NCBI GenBank assembly: GCA_963675135.1
Contig: OY776132.1
Location: forward strand, 8,370,001 to 8,434,000
DNA from: Galeopsis tetrahit
Taxonomy: Eukaryota; Streptophyta; Magnoliopsida; Lamiales; Lamiaceae
Direction: 5' to 3'
DNA: 64,000 nucleotides
Each line of letters begins with the position of its first letter. The stretch's first letter is position 1. A program made the translations under genes and the position numbers. Below are positions 44,193-54,283 of this stretch, piece by piece. Below the pieces are notes generated by a model. It ran no database searches. It saw nothing but the letters and a program-made list of their open reading frames with translations, and was not told the origin of the DNA.

Positions 44193-45344
44193 GTGCGCGG
44201 TTATACACACACCGACCTATTGAGGACACCATCAGACTTTTTTTTAATCCTAAAGGGGCATGTGAAATGTCACATTTTCCTTTCGTAAAGAAGATAAGTA
44301 CACCCACCTATTTCATTTCATGTCAAAATCATCCACACCATCACCAACTTCATCAAAATAACCATCATTCTTCAATTAAAAAATAAAAAAAATTAAGACA
44401 TGTATTTCGATATTTTTTTTCGGACAAATCAACATTGTCCGAAAAAAAAGAGTTGTTCGAGATTTTTTTTCGGACAAATCAATAATGTTCAAAAAATTTA
44501 GGTGAACATAATTAAGATGTTCGAAAAAATTTCACAAACAAACTCAATTTGTGCGGAAAAAATTCCCGAACATCATTTGTCCAAAAAAAACAACGAAAAA
44601 AAAATTGAATGGGCAAATCGAAGAGCAAGAAATTTTGTTCCAAATCGAAAAAAAAATGGGAACCTACCAGATCTGTAATGTTTCAAAAATTTTGGGAACC
44701 TATCAGTCCCAGATCTGTAAAAAAAAAATTGTCCAAATGTTTTAAAATTTTTTGATTTGCCTCTCGTCACAAAAATTCCCAAAACTTGTAAAATTTGACT
44801 AGGAGCAAAATAAAAACCTACCAGATCTGTAAAATTTGGAACATCCTTTGAACAGCGTGGCAGTGGGCGGCGACGGCCTTCTTACAAATCCGGCAACGAG
44901 TTTCTCTTCTTCCAACCGCAGCGGCGGTGGCGAGGCTTGGGTGATGAGGGGTGCGAACGGATGGCGGTGGCGACTTCTTGAAATAGTGGCGCCGGCGTGG
45001 CGAGGGAGGAGGAATGACGTCGTCGACGCCTTCTTCTTGAAACAGCGGCGACGGAGGCATAGTCTCAAGGAAGGAGGCAAGGCACCGGTGCGAGGGAGGA
45101 GGCACGGCGGTTGGACGACGAGGTGGCGTGGATGAAGGGAGGGGGGAGAAGGCGATGAAGAAGAGAGAAGGAGAGGAAGAAGTTGAGTGGGTGTACAAAA
45201 AAGAAAAGAGAAATTAGGGTAAAGAAAAAAGGAGGAGAAGAGTTAGGATATTTTTGTATTTTTCACGTGGGTGTCCTCATCTCACGGTGTGTGTACTCAG
45301 CCAGTGGGTGTCCTCAATAGGTCGGTGTGTGTATAACTGTGCCC
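44193..45344. mobile_element. Non-autonomous MULE (1,152 bp) with GC-rich interior
   Basis: Perfect 9-bp duplications TTAAATTAA (44184-44192, 45345-45353). Ends GTGCGCGGTTATACACACAC and inverse GGGCACAGTTATACACACAC, extending through ACCGACCTATTGAGGACACC. Left interior has ATGTTCGAA and TTCGGACAA motifs like the neighbouring 8.1-kb MULE. 44850-45140 is GC-rich and gene-like (a minus-strand frame of about 126 codons, 45198-44818, Pro/Arg/Ser-rich), unlike its surroundings, and could be a captured fragment. I do not recognise the encoded protein and doubt it is functional. Confidence 0.85.
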
Positions 45345-45458
45345 TTAAATTAAAAAAAAGAACTTGCTTTAAAAAAAATAAACCCTCGGTCCCCTCTTCC
45401 ACGAATTGACGATACTCTGTTCTCGACTTCTCGCGCTCCTGCTGCCATCTAGATCTGA

Positions 45459-46156
45459 TAGTTGTCAAAATGGGTTGAGCCCGTTGGGCCAGACAAGCCT
45501 GCCATAAAAAAACACGGGTTGAGTTCAATTTTTCTCAGCCCGTTAGGAAGCGGGCCTACGGGGAACGACCCGTTTGGGCCGCGGGTTTTGGCAGGTTGAG
45601 AGCGGGCCAGCCCGCCAACCCGCCTTTTTTTATTTTAAATAAAATTAGTAATACTATTATTATAATTAGTTTAATATTATAGAAAAATAACAAAAAATTA
45701 TCACGTTTTTTAGACTTATTCAACAACTCAAAATCTAGCTGTCGCATGCAATTAACAACCCAAATTTAGAAGCAAAAAAAGAGTCAAGCAAAACAAATCT
45801 CTGTCTCGCATTACAAATCCGCGTTCTCGCGCCGCTTATTTTAGTTCCAACGTCAGACGTCGACCATCTAATTACAGTTTCATTGTTAAATTTTAGATTT
45901 TGATAATAGATTTAAAAATGAGCGTCTAGTAAGAGATAAATATTAAGATACTTTAAATTTTGGAAATGAAGATAATGAATTTAATAAAAAAATAAATAAT
46001 AACTTGGGTTGGCCCGTCGAAACCTGCGACCCGCCCCTTTGTGGGTTGGGTTAGGGTTTTGGTAGCCCGCCTAGCAAATGGGCCAGCCCGCCCCGCCAAT
46101 TGGCGGGCTTTTACGATTTTGGCCCACCCCGCCTCGTTGGCCCGTTTTGACAGTTG
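45459..46156. mobile_element. Probable hAT-type foldback element (about 0.7 kb)
   Basis: TAGTTGTCAAAATGGGTTGA at the left and inverse CAACTGTCAAAACGGGCCAA at the right, with inverted GGGCCAGCCCGCC segments inside. TGCCATCT and TGCCATAG near the ends are only a weak 6/8 target duplication, so borders are approximate. Non-coding. Confidence 0.55.
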
Positions 46157-46433
46157 TGCCATAGTGGATTAATTACTGAGGTAAAAAAAAAATTACTTAT
46201 TTATTTTATCAATTTTTAATAATAATATTATTTTGTTAAATTTCTAAGTTATTTAAGTGAAATTGATGCTAAAAAAATTAGAGTTTGTTATATTTTACAA
46301 TTGTGTATTTGAATTGTGTGTTCTTTTTTATAGATTTGTAGAAGTTTATACAGTGTGTATATAAACTTAATTATATGTGTGTGTATTGTGTAATATGTGA
46401 TTGTATTCTCATTTTATATAATTTAATTAGGAA

Positions 46434-47051
46434 ATGAAAGATGAAACATCAAAATCAAAGGCTATGAGAAAACAACCTGATCTTCGCCAATTTATGCTCA
46501 AGAAATTGAAATCTCAATAAACTTCTTGCTATTCACCGGTAGATAATGGTGCTCATTCTAATGTTAGTGAGTTTCCTTCATCTCAATCACTTGCTTTCAC
46601 TCAAGAAAATAATGTGGAATTTGATAATTCAAGTTCTTTTAGTGAACCATCACTAGAGGAAGAATTGTTATATGATGTTGAATTTCTTCCACATGATCCG
46701 GGAAAAAGAATAAACATAATGGATTATGCTCTAAATGAACGAAATGCGGTAAGAAGAGGATACATTCTTAAGAAACGTTGTCAAAGAGATGATAGGCATG
46801 CCCTTTCGATGAAGCTTGTAGAAACAAAGAAGCATGTCACTTATCCGGCAATTTATTTGCTAATCAAGTTGGTGTTGATTCTTCCAGTTGCTACTGCAGG
46901 TGTGAAAAAAGTATTTTCAGGAATGACTTATGTCAAAAATAAGTTGCGAAATAGCATGGGTGATCAATTATTAAATGATTGTTTGATCACTTTCATTGAG
47001 AAAGACATGTTTCTACAAATATCCGATGAAGATGTCATAGACCGCTTTTAA
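46434..47051 (+). pseudogene. hAT transposase relic, catalytic core deleted
   Basis: One frame reads the N-terminal MKDETSKSKAMRKQPDLRQF (with a TAA at 46518, CAA-compatible). It then runs directly through RGYILKKRC into the C-terminal hAT dimerisation region: HVTYPAIYLLIKLVLILPVA, KVFSGMTYVKNKLRNSMGDQ and LNDCLITFIEKDMF. The whole catalytic DDE centre is missing. Resembles TTF/ZMYM1-type hAT proteins. An AG acceptor-like TTAATTAG precedes the ATG. Confidence 0.8.
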
Positions 47052-47149
47052 AAAATGAAAACTCGTCGAACTCAGTTGTAACTGTAGTTGTAATTTTGTT
47101 TGTACTTTATGAGATTATCTATTGATCGTACCCCCGATTTTAAAATTTT

Positions 47150-47162
47150 GGGTCCGCCACTG
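47150..47162 (-). repeat. hAT-type terminus (CAGTGGCGGACCC)
   Basis: Inverse of GGGTCCGCCACTG, a standard hAT end, about 100 bp after the transposase relic. The matching left end was not found. Confidence 0.65.
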
Positions 47163-47227
47163 GATGTAGTTAAAAAGGTCAGGAGGTTCGACATTTTCTT
47201 CTTTAAAAAAAAAAGACACAAATGGGC

Positions 47228-47812
47228 TTAAGTAAAGCTTCTGGTAGCAGCTCCACGACCTTTTGGGCCAAAATATGGAATCTGAAAATCCCTCCGAGTA
47301 CACACCACTTCATTTGGAGAGCTTGTGTTCACGCACTCCCAAAAATGGAAGCACCCGCCACCTGGGAGAAATAAATTGAACTCGAATGCTGCGTCTTTTA
47401 AGGATGGATCGATTGGTATGGATTTTGTGATCAGAAATGATGGAGGGGAGATTTTAGCTTCAGGTAGTTGGAGAACAAAGTCCAATGGGAGCAACACCTT
47501 GATCGAAGCTCTTGCTATGCGTTTTGCACTCACTCGAGCTGAAGAATGCGTGCAGGTGGAGGAACATGGAGGTCGAGTCAGATTCACAGTTCTTGATAAA
47601 GGCCCTAAATGCCGAAATGGACCGGAGTTGGAAACACGCGTGATGATGGTCGTTGCGGACTCTGAGTTTTGGCGTGGAAATTGAATAGTTTCTTTTTCCA
47701 TTTTGTGCGTCGAGAGGTAAATAAAGCGGCACATTCTTTGGCTCACATAGGTATTAGAGTAGAATGGGAGGAAATTTGGATCGAAGAAGCACCACAATAT
47801 TGTACTCCCTCT
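47228..47812 (+). pseudogene. LINE C-terminal relic: zf-RVT and RNase H-like (RVT_3)
   Basis: Reads TFWAKIWNLKIPPSTHHFIW RAC (the reverse-transcriptase zinc-binding region), then in other frames WKHPPPGRNKLNSNAASFKD, GMDFVIRNDGGEILASG and, after a shift, FVRREVNKAAHSLAHIG, the RNase H-like RVT_3 pattern. The stretch between the two domains is deleted. No catalytic RT remains. Confidence 0.78.
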
Positions 47813-47814
47813 GT

Positions 47815-48075
47815 TCCACAATTGTTTGCACTCTTTCCTTATTCGTCCGTCCCACAATTGTTTGCACTACTCAAAAAGGAAACTTTTTCATAAACCTCAC
47901 TCTCACAATATCCACATATTTACACAAAATGTCATTATTTTTACCCTCAATTCAATCATTCACTTTACTTTATTCATAAAAGTTACAAAATTACTCTTCA
48001 ACACTCCACTCATTACACTTTTTTCTTAGTTTACGTGTCCATAAAATGGTGCAAACAATCCTGAGACGGAGGGAA
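47815..48075. mobile_element. Stowaway-like MITE (261 bp)
   Basis: TA|CTCCCTCTGTTCCACAATTG with an internal repeat of CCCACAATTGTTTGCAC, and inverse end GAGACGGAGGGAA|TA. Non-coding. Confidence 0.8.
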
Positions 48076-48909
48076 TATCTCTTTTAATATCAGTGATGTA
48101 AGGCGCGAGGCACACTTTCCAAGTAATAAAATATTTTATTTCCGTGAAAAAGAAAAAAGAAAAGTAAAGCTTCTGTTTGGTCTATTTCTCTGACTTCTGT
48201 CCAACGCGTTTCTAAAGTTGAGGTGGAGCATTAATTAATTTGATCAAAACACCTTCCTTTAATTTCCACTGGAAATGCACTTTAATTTAATATAAAATTC
48301 ATCTAGAAAAAATAACATAAACGAAAAGAGTACATAGTGAATAGTAAAAATAATTCGATATAAAATGTAATGATATAGAATTAGAATCTGATGGTGGATC
48401 GCACAAGTATTTATGCATATAGTTGATACCATATGAAATCCATCTTTAATTCATATTAAAACCGTGCACTCACTAATTTAATTACTTATTGATTTAATAT
48501 AAATCTATCTATTAAATTAATTAATAATTTTAACATGTGTTATGTATTACTTTCTCTGTATTAATAATTTTAACATTTATGTATTACTTTCTCTATATGT
48601 CTATAAATTTTTCGTTATTTTTTTAATAGAGATTAAAAAAAGTGATTAAATAATAGATATAGTATAAGGGATGTGATTGAGATATATATAGAATGAATGA
48701 AAATATAAAATGATAGTTTAAGAATAATTTTTTTTTAAAAATAATTGTCAAAAATATATGAAAAACTTGTAGGAAACTAATAAAATGGTAAAACGAAAAA
48801 ATTTATAAAGGGGAAGTAATTAAATTGCTTTTTTTTTTCAACGCATAGACCCCTCAATTTTTTTTACTAGTATTATATTTTAAGCATTTTATATAAAAAA
48901 AATTAAATA
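48076..48909. other. Gene-free AT-rich spacer
   Basis: No gene recognised. Short direct repeat TAATAATTTTAACATNTGT...TATGTATTACTTTCTCT near 48520-48600. Confidence 0.5.
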
Positions 48910-48918
48910 TATTTCATT

Positions 48919-49581
48919 GGGAGCCAGTACTAACACCTCAAAAAGTGTTAAACACACCCCAATTTTTGTAAGACTAAATTAGATATATGTATATTGACTA
49001 AGTTATCCTTCTAATTTCTTCAAATAATTATAAACGCACTTTAAAATGTTATCTACAACCCCCAAACCTTAAATCCCTCCATCATAGCTTATTTCTTTAA
49101 ACCAAACTTTTATGAATTAAACTTAGATTAGCTCACCAAAACTTGGAAGTGTGGCACTGCTATGGCACCGGTGAATTATTCTATTCCTCTCCCTCCTTCA
49201 ATCTTATAAATTCAATTTTCTTCTACGTTTTCTATAATTTTAAAGTTTTAATTGTGAGTCGTGACGCCGCCGTTTCAAATCAGATATGTCAATCGCTTCA
49301 TCAAGACGTCAGTCGTTGCCGTCACAGTTCTTGCGCTCCGCCATGGAACGTTATTGTCGCGGATGGGCGCCATTGCCGTCACCTGAGGGTAGCTTCAACT
49401 TGCGTTACTATTTTATTTTTTTTCCTGAAAATGGACGTTAATGTGTAGAGAAAGAGGTGAGAGGGAAAAAAAATGGGTGAAAGGGTAAGACAGAAAAAGA
49501 ATGGGGTGTGTTTAGTAATATAAGTTTATTTTTAAATTTTATTGAGGTGAGCTTAACAATGGGGTGTTAGTAGTGGCCCCC
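48919..49581. mobile_element. MULE-type element (663 bp)
   Basis: Perfect 9-bp duplications TATTTCATT (48910-48918, 49582-49590). Ends GGGAGCCAGTACTAACACC and inverse GGGGGCCACTACTAACACC. The centre (49250-49400) is GC-richer with a short frame of no recognised family, possibly captured. The TIR is closely related to the 33872 element. Confidence 0.85.
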
Positions 49582-49791
49582 TATTTCATTTTACCTTGTT
49601 TTACATGATTAGTAGGTGAAATAAATTTCAATGGACCTAAAAGAATTGAATAAAATATTGACTAAGAAAAAAACTTTGTAGAAAAAATAAACTCTTATAG
49701 ATAAAAAAGAATGACGTTATAATGAAAGATCAATTAATTTTTAATTAAATTAAAAAAATTAATATAAATTAAGTTGTTAAAAAACTAAATA

Positions 49792-50039
49792 CTACCTCCA
49801 TTTTTTAATAAGTGTCACTTTGAGTTTTTAACTAATTTAAAAATAAGTGTCATTATGAGTTTTTTTCTTTAATTTTGACTATTTTACCCTTATTCATTTA
49901 CCATATATATTGTTCATAAATAAATTCCAAAAACATTGTTTATACCAAAATTAATTTGGTTTATGAATAATGGACCACACTTTATAATCTTAATTTGTTG
50001 AAAAATGACAAAGTGACACTTATTAAAAGATGGAGGGAG
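49792..50039. mobile_element. Stowaway-like MITE (248 bp)
   Basis: TA|CTACCTCCATTTTTTAATAA and inverse TTATTAAAAGATGGAGGGAG|TA. Non-coding. Confidence 0.8.
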
Positions 50040-50574
50040 TAATATATTGTAATTGTTTATATATAAATGTATGCATTGTATTATTATGGGTAGGTCTCCG
50101 GGTTTTGTGAATTATTTTCTTCAAAGCATCACCTTCTTTAAAGCATCACATATTAAAATGCAAAGTATCATGATTCTTTAGCATATGGTTCCATTTAAAA
50201 ATACTTTATTTTATGGTATTCTAAATAATATTATTTCTTATTCTAAACATTGAATCTACTATAAAATTTCGTTGAACCAAGTTTTTAATTAGAAATATAT
50301 TTATATGTATTTTTATTATTATGTACTAGTACTAACTAAATTAGGAAATAAGGCTGCAACTTGTAGACGTAACATTATTTCATGAACTCTACTAATATCA
50401 TATTTAATTAAATTAAAAGATAATATGTACAAATATTTTGGAATTATATATTAATGGTTGGGTCCGCCACCGATGAAGATTCAAGACTAACAAAATAAAT
50501 CCAACCCTATCTCTCTCACTCACTCCATCTTCATTCTCAATTCTATCTTTTTTTTCCATAAAAAATAAACTTGT
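50040..50574. other. Upstream region of the first LEA_2 gene
   Basis: AT-rich with no gene. TATATATTAA near 50445 and a CT-rich leader (TATCTCTCTCACTCACTCC, about 50508-50527) are plausible core promoter and 5' UTR for the gene at 50575. Confidence 0.45.
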
Positions 50575-51147
50575 ATGGCGGAAAAGGAGGAATCGGTCGG
50601 CAAGAAGAAGCGCATAAAATGCTTATTTTACATCTTCATCTTCGCGATTTTCCACACCATAATCGTCGTCGTTTTCGCCTTAACCATCTTGAAAATCCGA
50701 GCCCCCAAATTCCGCGTCACCTCCGCCGCGTTCGGCTCCTTCCGCTACTCCGCCGCCGCCTCCAATCCCTCCTTCAACATAATCATAATCGCTCAACTCA
50801 CCGTTAAGAACCGGAATTTCGGCCGCTTTAAGTTCCGCGACAGCAACATCTCGTTCTACTACAACGACGTCGTTGTGGGGTCGGCGCTCGTCCCGAGTGG
50901 GCGGGCCAGAGCGCGCTCGACGAGAAGGTTGAGCGTGGCGGCGGAGCTTTCGTCGGCCGGAGTGTCGGACCGGGTTCAGCTGGAGGCCGGTTTGGGTTCG
51001 GGGGTTCTGTTGCTGAAGAGCCGGTCTGAGCTGAGGGGAAATGTGGGAAAGATGTTGGTGTTTAAGAAGAAGAAGAAATCGGAGATGGATTGTGATATTG
51101 CTATTAATTTGAAGCAGAAAATTGTTGGGGATTTGAGGTGCATTTAG
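50575..51147 (+). CDS. LEA_2 / NDR1-HIN1-like membrane protein
   Basis: An intact intronless frame of 190 aa. A short basic cytosolic N-terminus (KKKRIK) is followed by one strong membrane segment (about residues 17-41, FYIFIFAIFHTIIVVVFALT). Then comes LKIRAPKFRV, typical of plant 'LEA hydroxyproline-rich glycoprotein' / NHL family proteins, and a LEA_2 domain (about 70-170) with LTVKNRNFGRFKFRDS and YNDVVVGSALVPSGRARARS. Ends with MDCDIAINLK, as in relatives. Likely a plasma-membrane-anchored type II protein with the LEA_2 domain outside; relatives are stress- or immunity-associated, but nothing here shows the role. The ATG is in good context after a pyrimidine-rich leader. A paralogue lies at 62168-62743 in the opposite orientation. 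Confidence 0.9.
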   Translation: MAEKEESVGKKKRIKCLFYIFIFAIFHTIIVVVFALTILKIRAPKFRVTSAAFGSFRYSAAASNPSFNIIIIAQLTVKNRNFGRFKFRDSNISFYYNDVVVGSALVPSGRARARSTRRLSVAAELSSAGVSDRVQLEAGLGSGVLLLKSRSELRGNVGKMLVFKKKKKSEMDCDIAINLKQKIVGDLRCI

Positions 51148-51241
51148 CTCCAATAGAATCCTCTGTTTCAGTTCACTATGTGAGAATTGTAGTACTCCCT
51201 CGTTTCCAAAAGTTACTTATATTAAGAAGTATAATAATTTT

Positions 51242-52392
51242 ATAAATATTTAATTAAAAGGATTGTGATAAGTATATATATTTTGAATATACATATATTC
51301 GATATTATAATTTGGAGTATTATTAATTCTTCCATTAATATATATATATATATATATATAAATTATTTTCCTCAATGACGGTCACCTTTTCATCAAGTTT
51401 CTAGGTTGTTACTATTTTAAAAGAAGACTATTTTCTTTTTAATTCAAATTACAGATTTGGTTTACCACTCATGATCCCATAATTCCATAATTTTCGCAAG
51501 TCTACCTTATCTTAATTCTCGACTTTTCACAAAATAATCACATAAGAGAAAACTCTTCTCTCACAGTCCATATCTTACAAAAATAATTTACGTTCTTCTG
51601 GAATCAGAAAGTTGTCGTGCCCTTCTTCTTTGCGAGACTGATCTACACTTCCGGCTGATAGAGTGACGTGAGACTCTCGCATTTATTCTTACAAGGATAA
51701 CCAAAGACTTAAGGTGGGATTTTCTTACTATTTGATTGGATATATTTGTCACCTTTAAATGTTCATTTGAATGATATTGTTACTTGCTACATGAATTTTA
51801 CAAGCTAATCGTTAACGCATGTTATGATTTTACAAGTTATTCGTTAACGCATGTTTTATTTCGCGGGAAACCGTGCATCGTTGGTTCAGCCAGCGCATCG
51901 TTGGTATAGCCAGCGCATCATTGGTATAGCCAATGAAAAATAAGTATTTTAATATGCATGTTTGTGAGTTGATGGTTTTATTCATATGTTATATTTAACT
52001 GTGACAAAGTTAATCCCACTGAGCTAGTTGTTTTGCTCACCCCAATCTACTTAACATTTTACAGATTTAAGGAGTTGCAGTGGAGGGCCGGTGAATGTGG
52101 ATGTGGATGTCTTGCCATGCAAAGTTTTCTCTATATTATTCTTGCTTTTAATTAATTAGTCGCATCTTGAGTTAATCACATTCTTAATTAACACGCTACT
52201 TTATTTACCTATGAAACAAGTGGTTGAGTCTTATCTTTTGAAATTAAATTTTAATATGAATTTCTTAAATGTGTTTGAGTATTTATTTACGAAATTAATT
52301 CCGCTGCCAAGTTTTATAAAAATATGCATCTTTTAGTCAAATACTAGAGTGTATGGTGTTTTCATCTAGGCCCCTAAAATCGGGATGTGACA
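51242..52392 (+). repeat. 5' LTR, 5'-truncated
   Basis: It starts abruptly next to a Stowaway-like remnant (CTCCCTCGTTTCC, 51195) and ends GGGATGTGACA. It contains three ~22-bp repeats GCATCGTTGGTATAGCCA (51870-51945) and a (TA)n at 51337-51361. Confidence 0.75.
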
Positions 52393-52395
52393 GAG

Positions 52396-52410
52396 TGGTA
52401 TCAGAGCAGG
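52396..52410 (+). other. Primer binding site (initiator-Met tRNA type)
   Basis: TGGTATCAGAGCAGG, three bases after the LTR end. Confidence 0.85.
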
Positions 52411-52763
52411 TCTACGTTCTTGTAGACTTGTTAAAAAAAAAAACTTTTTTTAGTGTCAATTATTTTAACTTTTATATGCATGCATTCATAATGTTTATAA
52501 GTTATAAGTTATGGCATCCACCACCGCCCACTGCTTCAACTCCAATAAGGTATGGTACGATTTACAATAAGAATTATGTAAGAATTACGATAGAGTAGGT
52601 ATGACAAGATATTTATTTTTAAATAATTGATAGATAAGATGAACACATAGTACAAGGCTTAAGTGTTTATTTTGTTTCCTAAGGATTGAGGAATTTCTAA
52701 AGATTTATAAAAGGAGATAATGACTTGTTAATATATTGATAATGACTAGTAGAAATAGATACG

Positions 52764-53620
52764 ATGCCGCCACGTCGACAACCTATTCAAAATCAAGTGG
52801 AGGAAAACCAGAATCAAGCCAACAATGAGCCTCAGAACTTACGAACTAATGCTAGCATCGTGGAACAGTTCCGTCGTTATAAACCACCACCTTCAACGGA
52901 CGTGATGGACCCACGGCAGTCGAGGAGTGGTTACGAGCTCTTGAGCGTGTGTTTTGCCTTCTCGAATGCACAGACCATCAACGTGTGACTTGCGCTGAGT
53001 TCCAGCTAGTGGAGGACGCTGACCATTGGTGGGGAGGCTACTGGAGGTCAAGAACTGATGAAGAACGTAACATACTAGAATGGAATGGATTTAAGGAGAT
53101 TGTTATGGAAAGATTTTACCCCGAGACCTATCGGGAGCAGATGGAGTCGGAATTCTTTGAATTCCAACAAGGAGGCTTAACTGTGGAGGAGTATGAGAGA
53201 GAGTTCAGTCGGTTGGCCCGCTTCGCCCCACACATGGTAGATACCGAACGAAAGAAAGCACAAAAATTTAAGAAAGGGTTGCGTTCTGAAGTACGTAGTA
53301 TCCTTGCAAGCCACGGGGACATGCCTTTCAGTGATTTGGTGAGAAGAGCGGGAGAAATCGAGGCAAGTCAACAGCCTAAGAGAACCAAGTTGAGGCCAAT
53401 TGAAAACTTGGGAAAAAGGAAATGGGAAGATCTTAACACTGAGGATCATAACAAAAACTTGAGAATTCAAGGTGGTGAAGAGAATGATGAACAAGGTGAC
53501 AAGTTGATATGTACAACATGTGGAAAGAATCATCGCGGAGAATGTCTAGTGGGACAAGGAAAATGTTTCCGATGTAAGCAACCAGGGCATAGAGCACGCG
53601 AATGTCCTCGTTCAAGTTAA
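52764..53620 (+). pseudogene. Chromovirus-type Gag remnant, one frameshift
   Basis: It starts MPPRRQPIQNQVEENQNQAN. Around 52905-52915 the frame must shift by one base to continue into the capsid homology: ERVFCLLECTD, EDADHWWGGYW, FKEIVMERFYPETYREQMES, EREFSRLARFAP. It then reaches the zinc knuckle CFRCKQPGHRARECP and the stop at 53620. Gag ends where protease would normally begin, and only a 50-bp tail precedes the polypurine tract. Confidence 0.85.
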
Positions 53621-53670
53621 CGGTACGTTACTAAATTTCGAGGACGAAATTTCTTTTAAGGGGAATAGGA

Positions 53671-53840
53671 TGTAACACCCCATATTTTCATTCATCATAT
53701 TTTATAAGATATTATTTAAAAGAGTTTATAATAAATATACATATAAATATTTAATTAAAAGGATTGTGATAAGTATATATATTTTGAATATACATATATT
53801 CGATATTATAATTTGGAGTATTATTAATTCTTCCATTAAT
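53671..53840 (+). repeat. 3' LTR fragment
   Basis: TGTAACACCCC start, truncated where the LINE sequence begins. It matches 51242-51340. Confidence 0.75.
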
Positions 53841-53842
53841 AA

Positions 53843-54283
53843 GTTGCCATGAAGCAAAATCTCATTAAAATCCCCCCCAATCAACAAAGAATTTGGAAGA
53901 TTAGGCAAGTAATTTTTAAGTCTTTTAAGAAGTTGCCATGAAGCATTTCTTTGTTGAGGTACTGAGTTTCCATAAAATCCCGTAAATCACCATGTTCCAA
54001 TAGAATCCTTGATCAAACAATCTATATGTCCAAGCGAATAAGACAACACAGAAACTTGAGATTCATTCCAGAAAAGCAAAAGACCACCAGCAGTACCACA
54101 TTCTTTAACACAAAATACATTGGAAAACCCTAATCGAACCCTAAGAACTTCTACAAATGATTGGTTACATTTTGATTCAGAAACAAAAAAATACGATGGA
54201 TTGTACAATGAAACCAACATCCTAAGCTTACTGAACGCACGTGTACTACAAACCCCACGTGCGTTCCAGCATAAAAGTATCAT
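53843..54283 (-). pseudogene. LINE ORF2: APE endonuclease N-terminal fragment
   Basis: It starts MILLCWNARGVCSTRAFSKL, followed by FFVSESKCNQ, GGLLLFWN and a frame-broken GFYGNSVPQQR, ending with SLLIGGDFNEIL, the L1 endonuclease motifs in order. At least one stop/frameshift lies near 53990. Its ATG overlaps the ORF1 stop as ATGA. Confidence 0.85.

Larger units (their letters stand above)
51242..53840 (+). mobile_element. Gag-only Ty3 LTR element (TR-GAG-like), truncated
   Basis: A 5'-truncated LTR (51242-52392), PBS TGGTATCAGAGCAGG (52396), a gag remnant ending at 53620, the polypurine TTTTAAGGGGAATAGGA, and a 3' LTR fragment starting TGTAACACCCC (53671-53840). No protease, RT, RNase H or integrase. 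The ~98 bp shared by both LTR pieces (51242-51340 and 53743-53840) look identical, so the element is young although both LTRs are truncated. The gag and the FRGRNF-like sequence before the PPT point to a Del/Tekay-type chromovirus parent. Confidence 0.8.

Noticed and set aside
50458..50474. GGGTCCGCCACCG near the LEA_2 promoter as an hAT terminus
   Set aside because: Final bases differ from CACTG and no partner end or TSD is visible.
50571..51153. ORFs overlapping the first LEA_2 gene in other frames
   Set aside because: GC-rich shadow frames; the 190-aa frame has the membrane segment and LEA_2 pattern.
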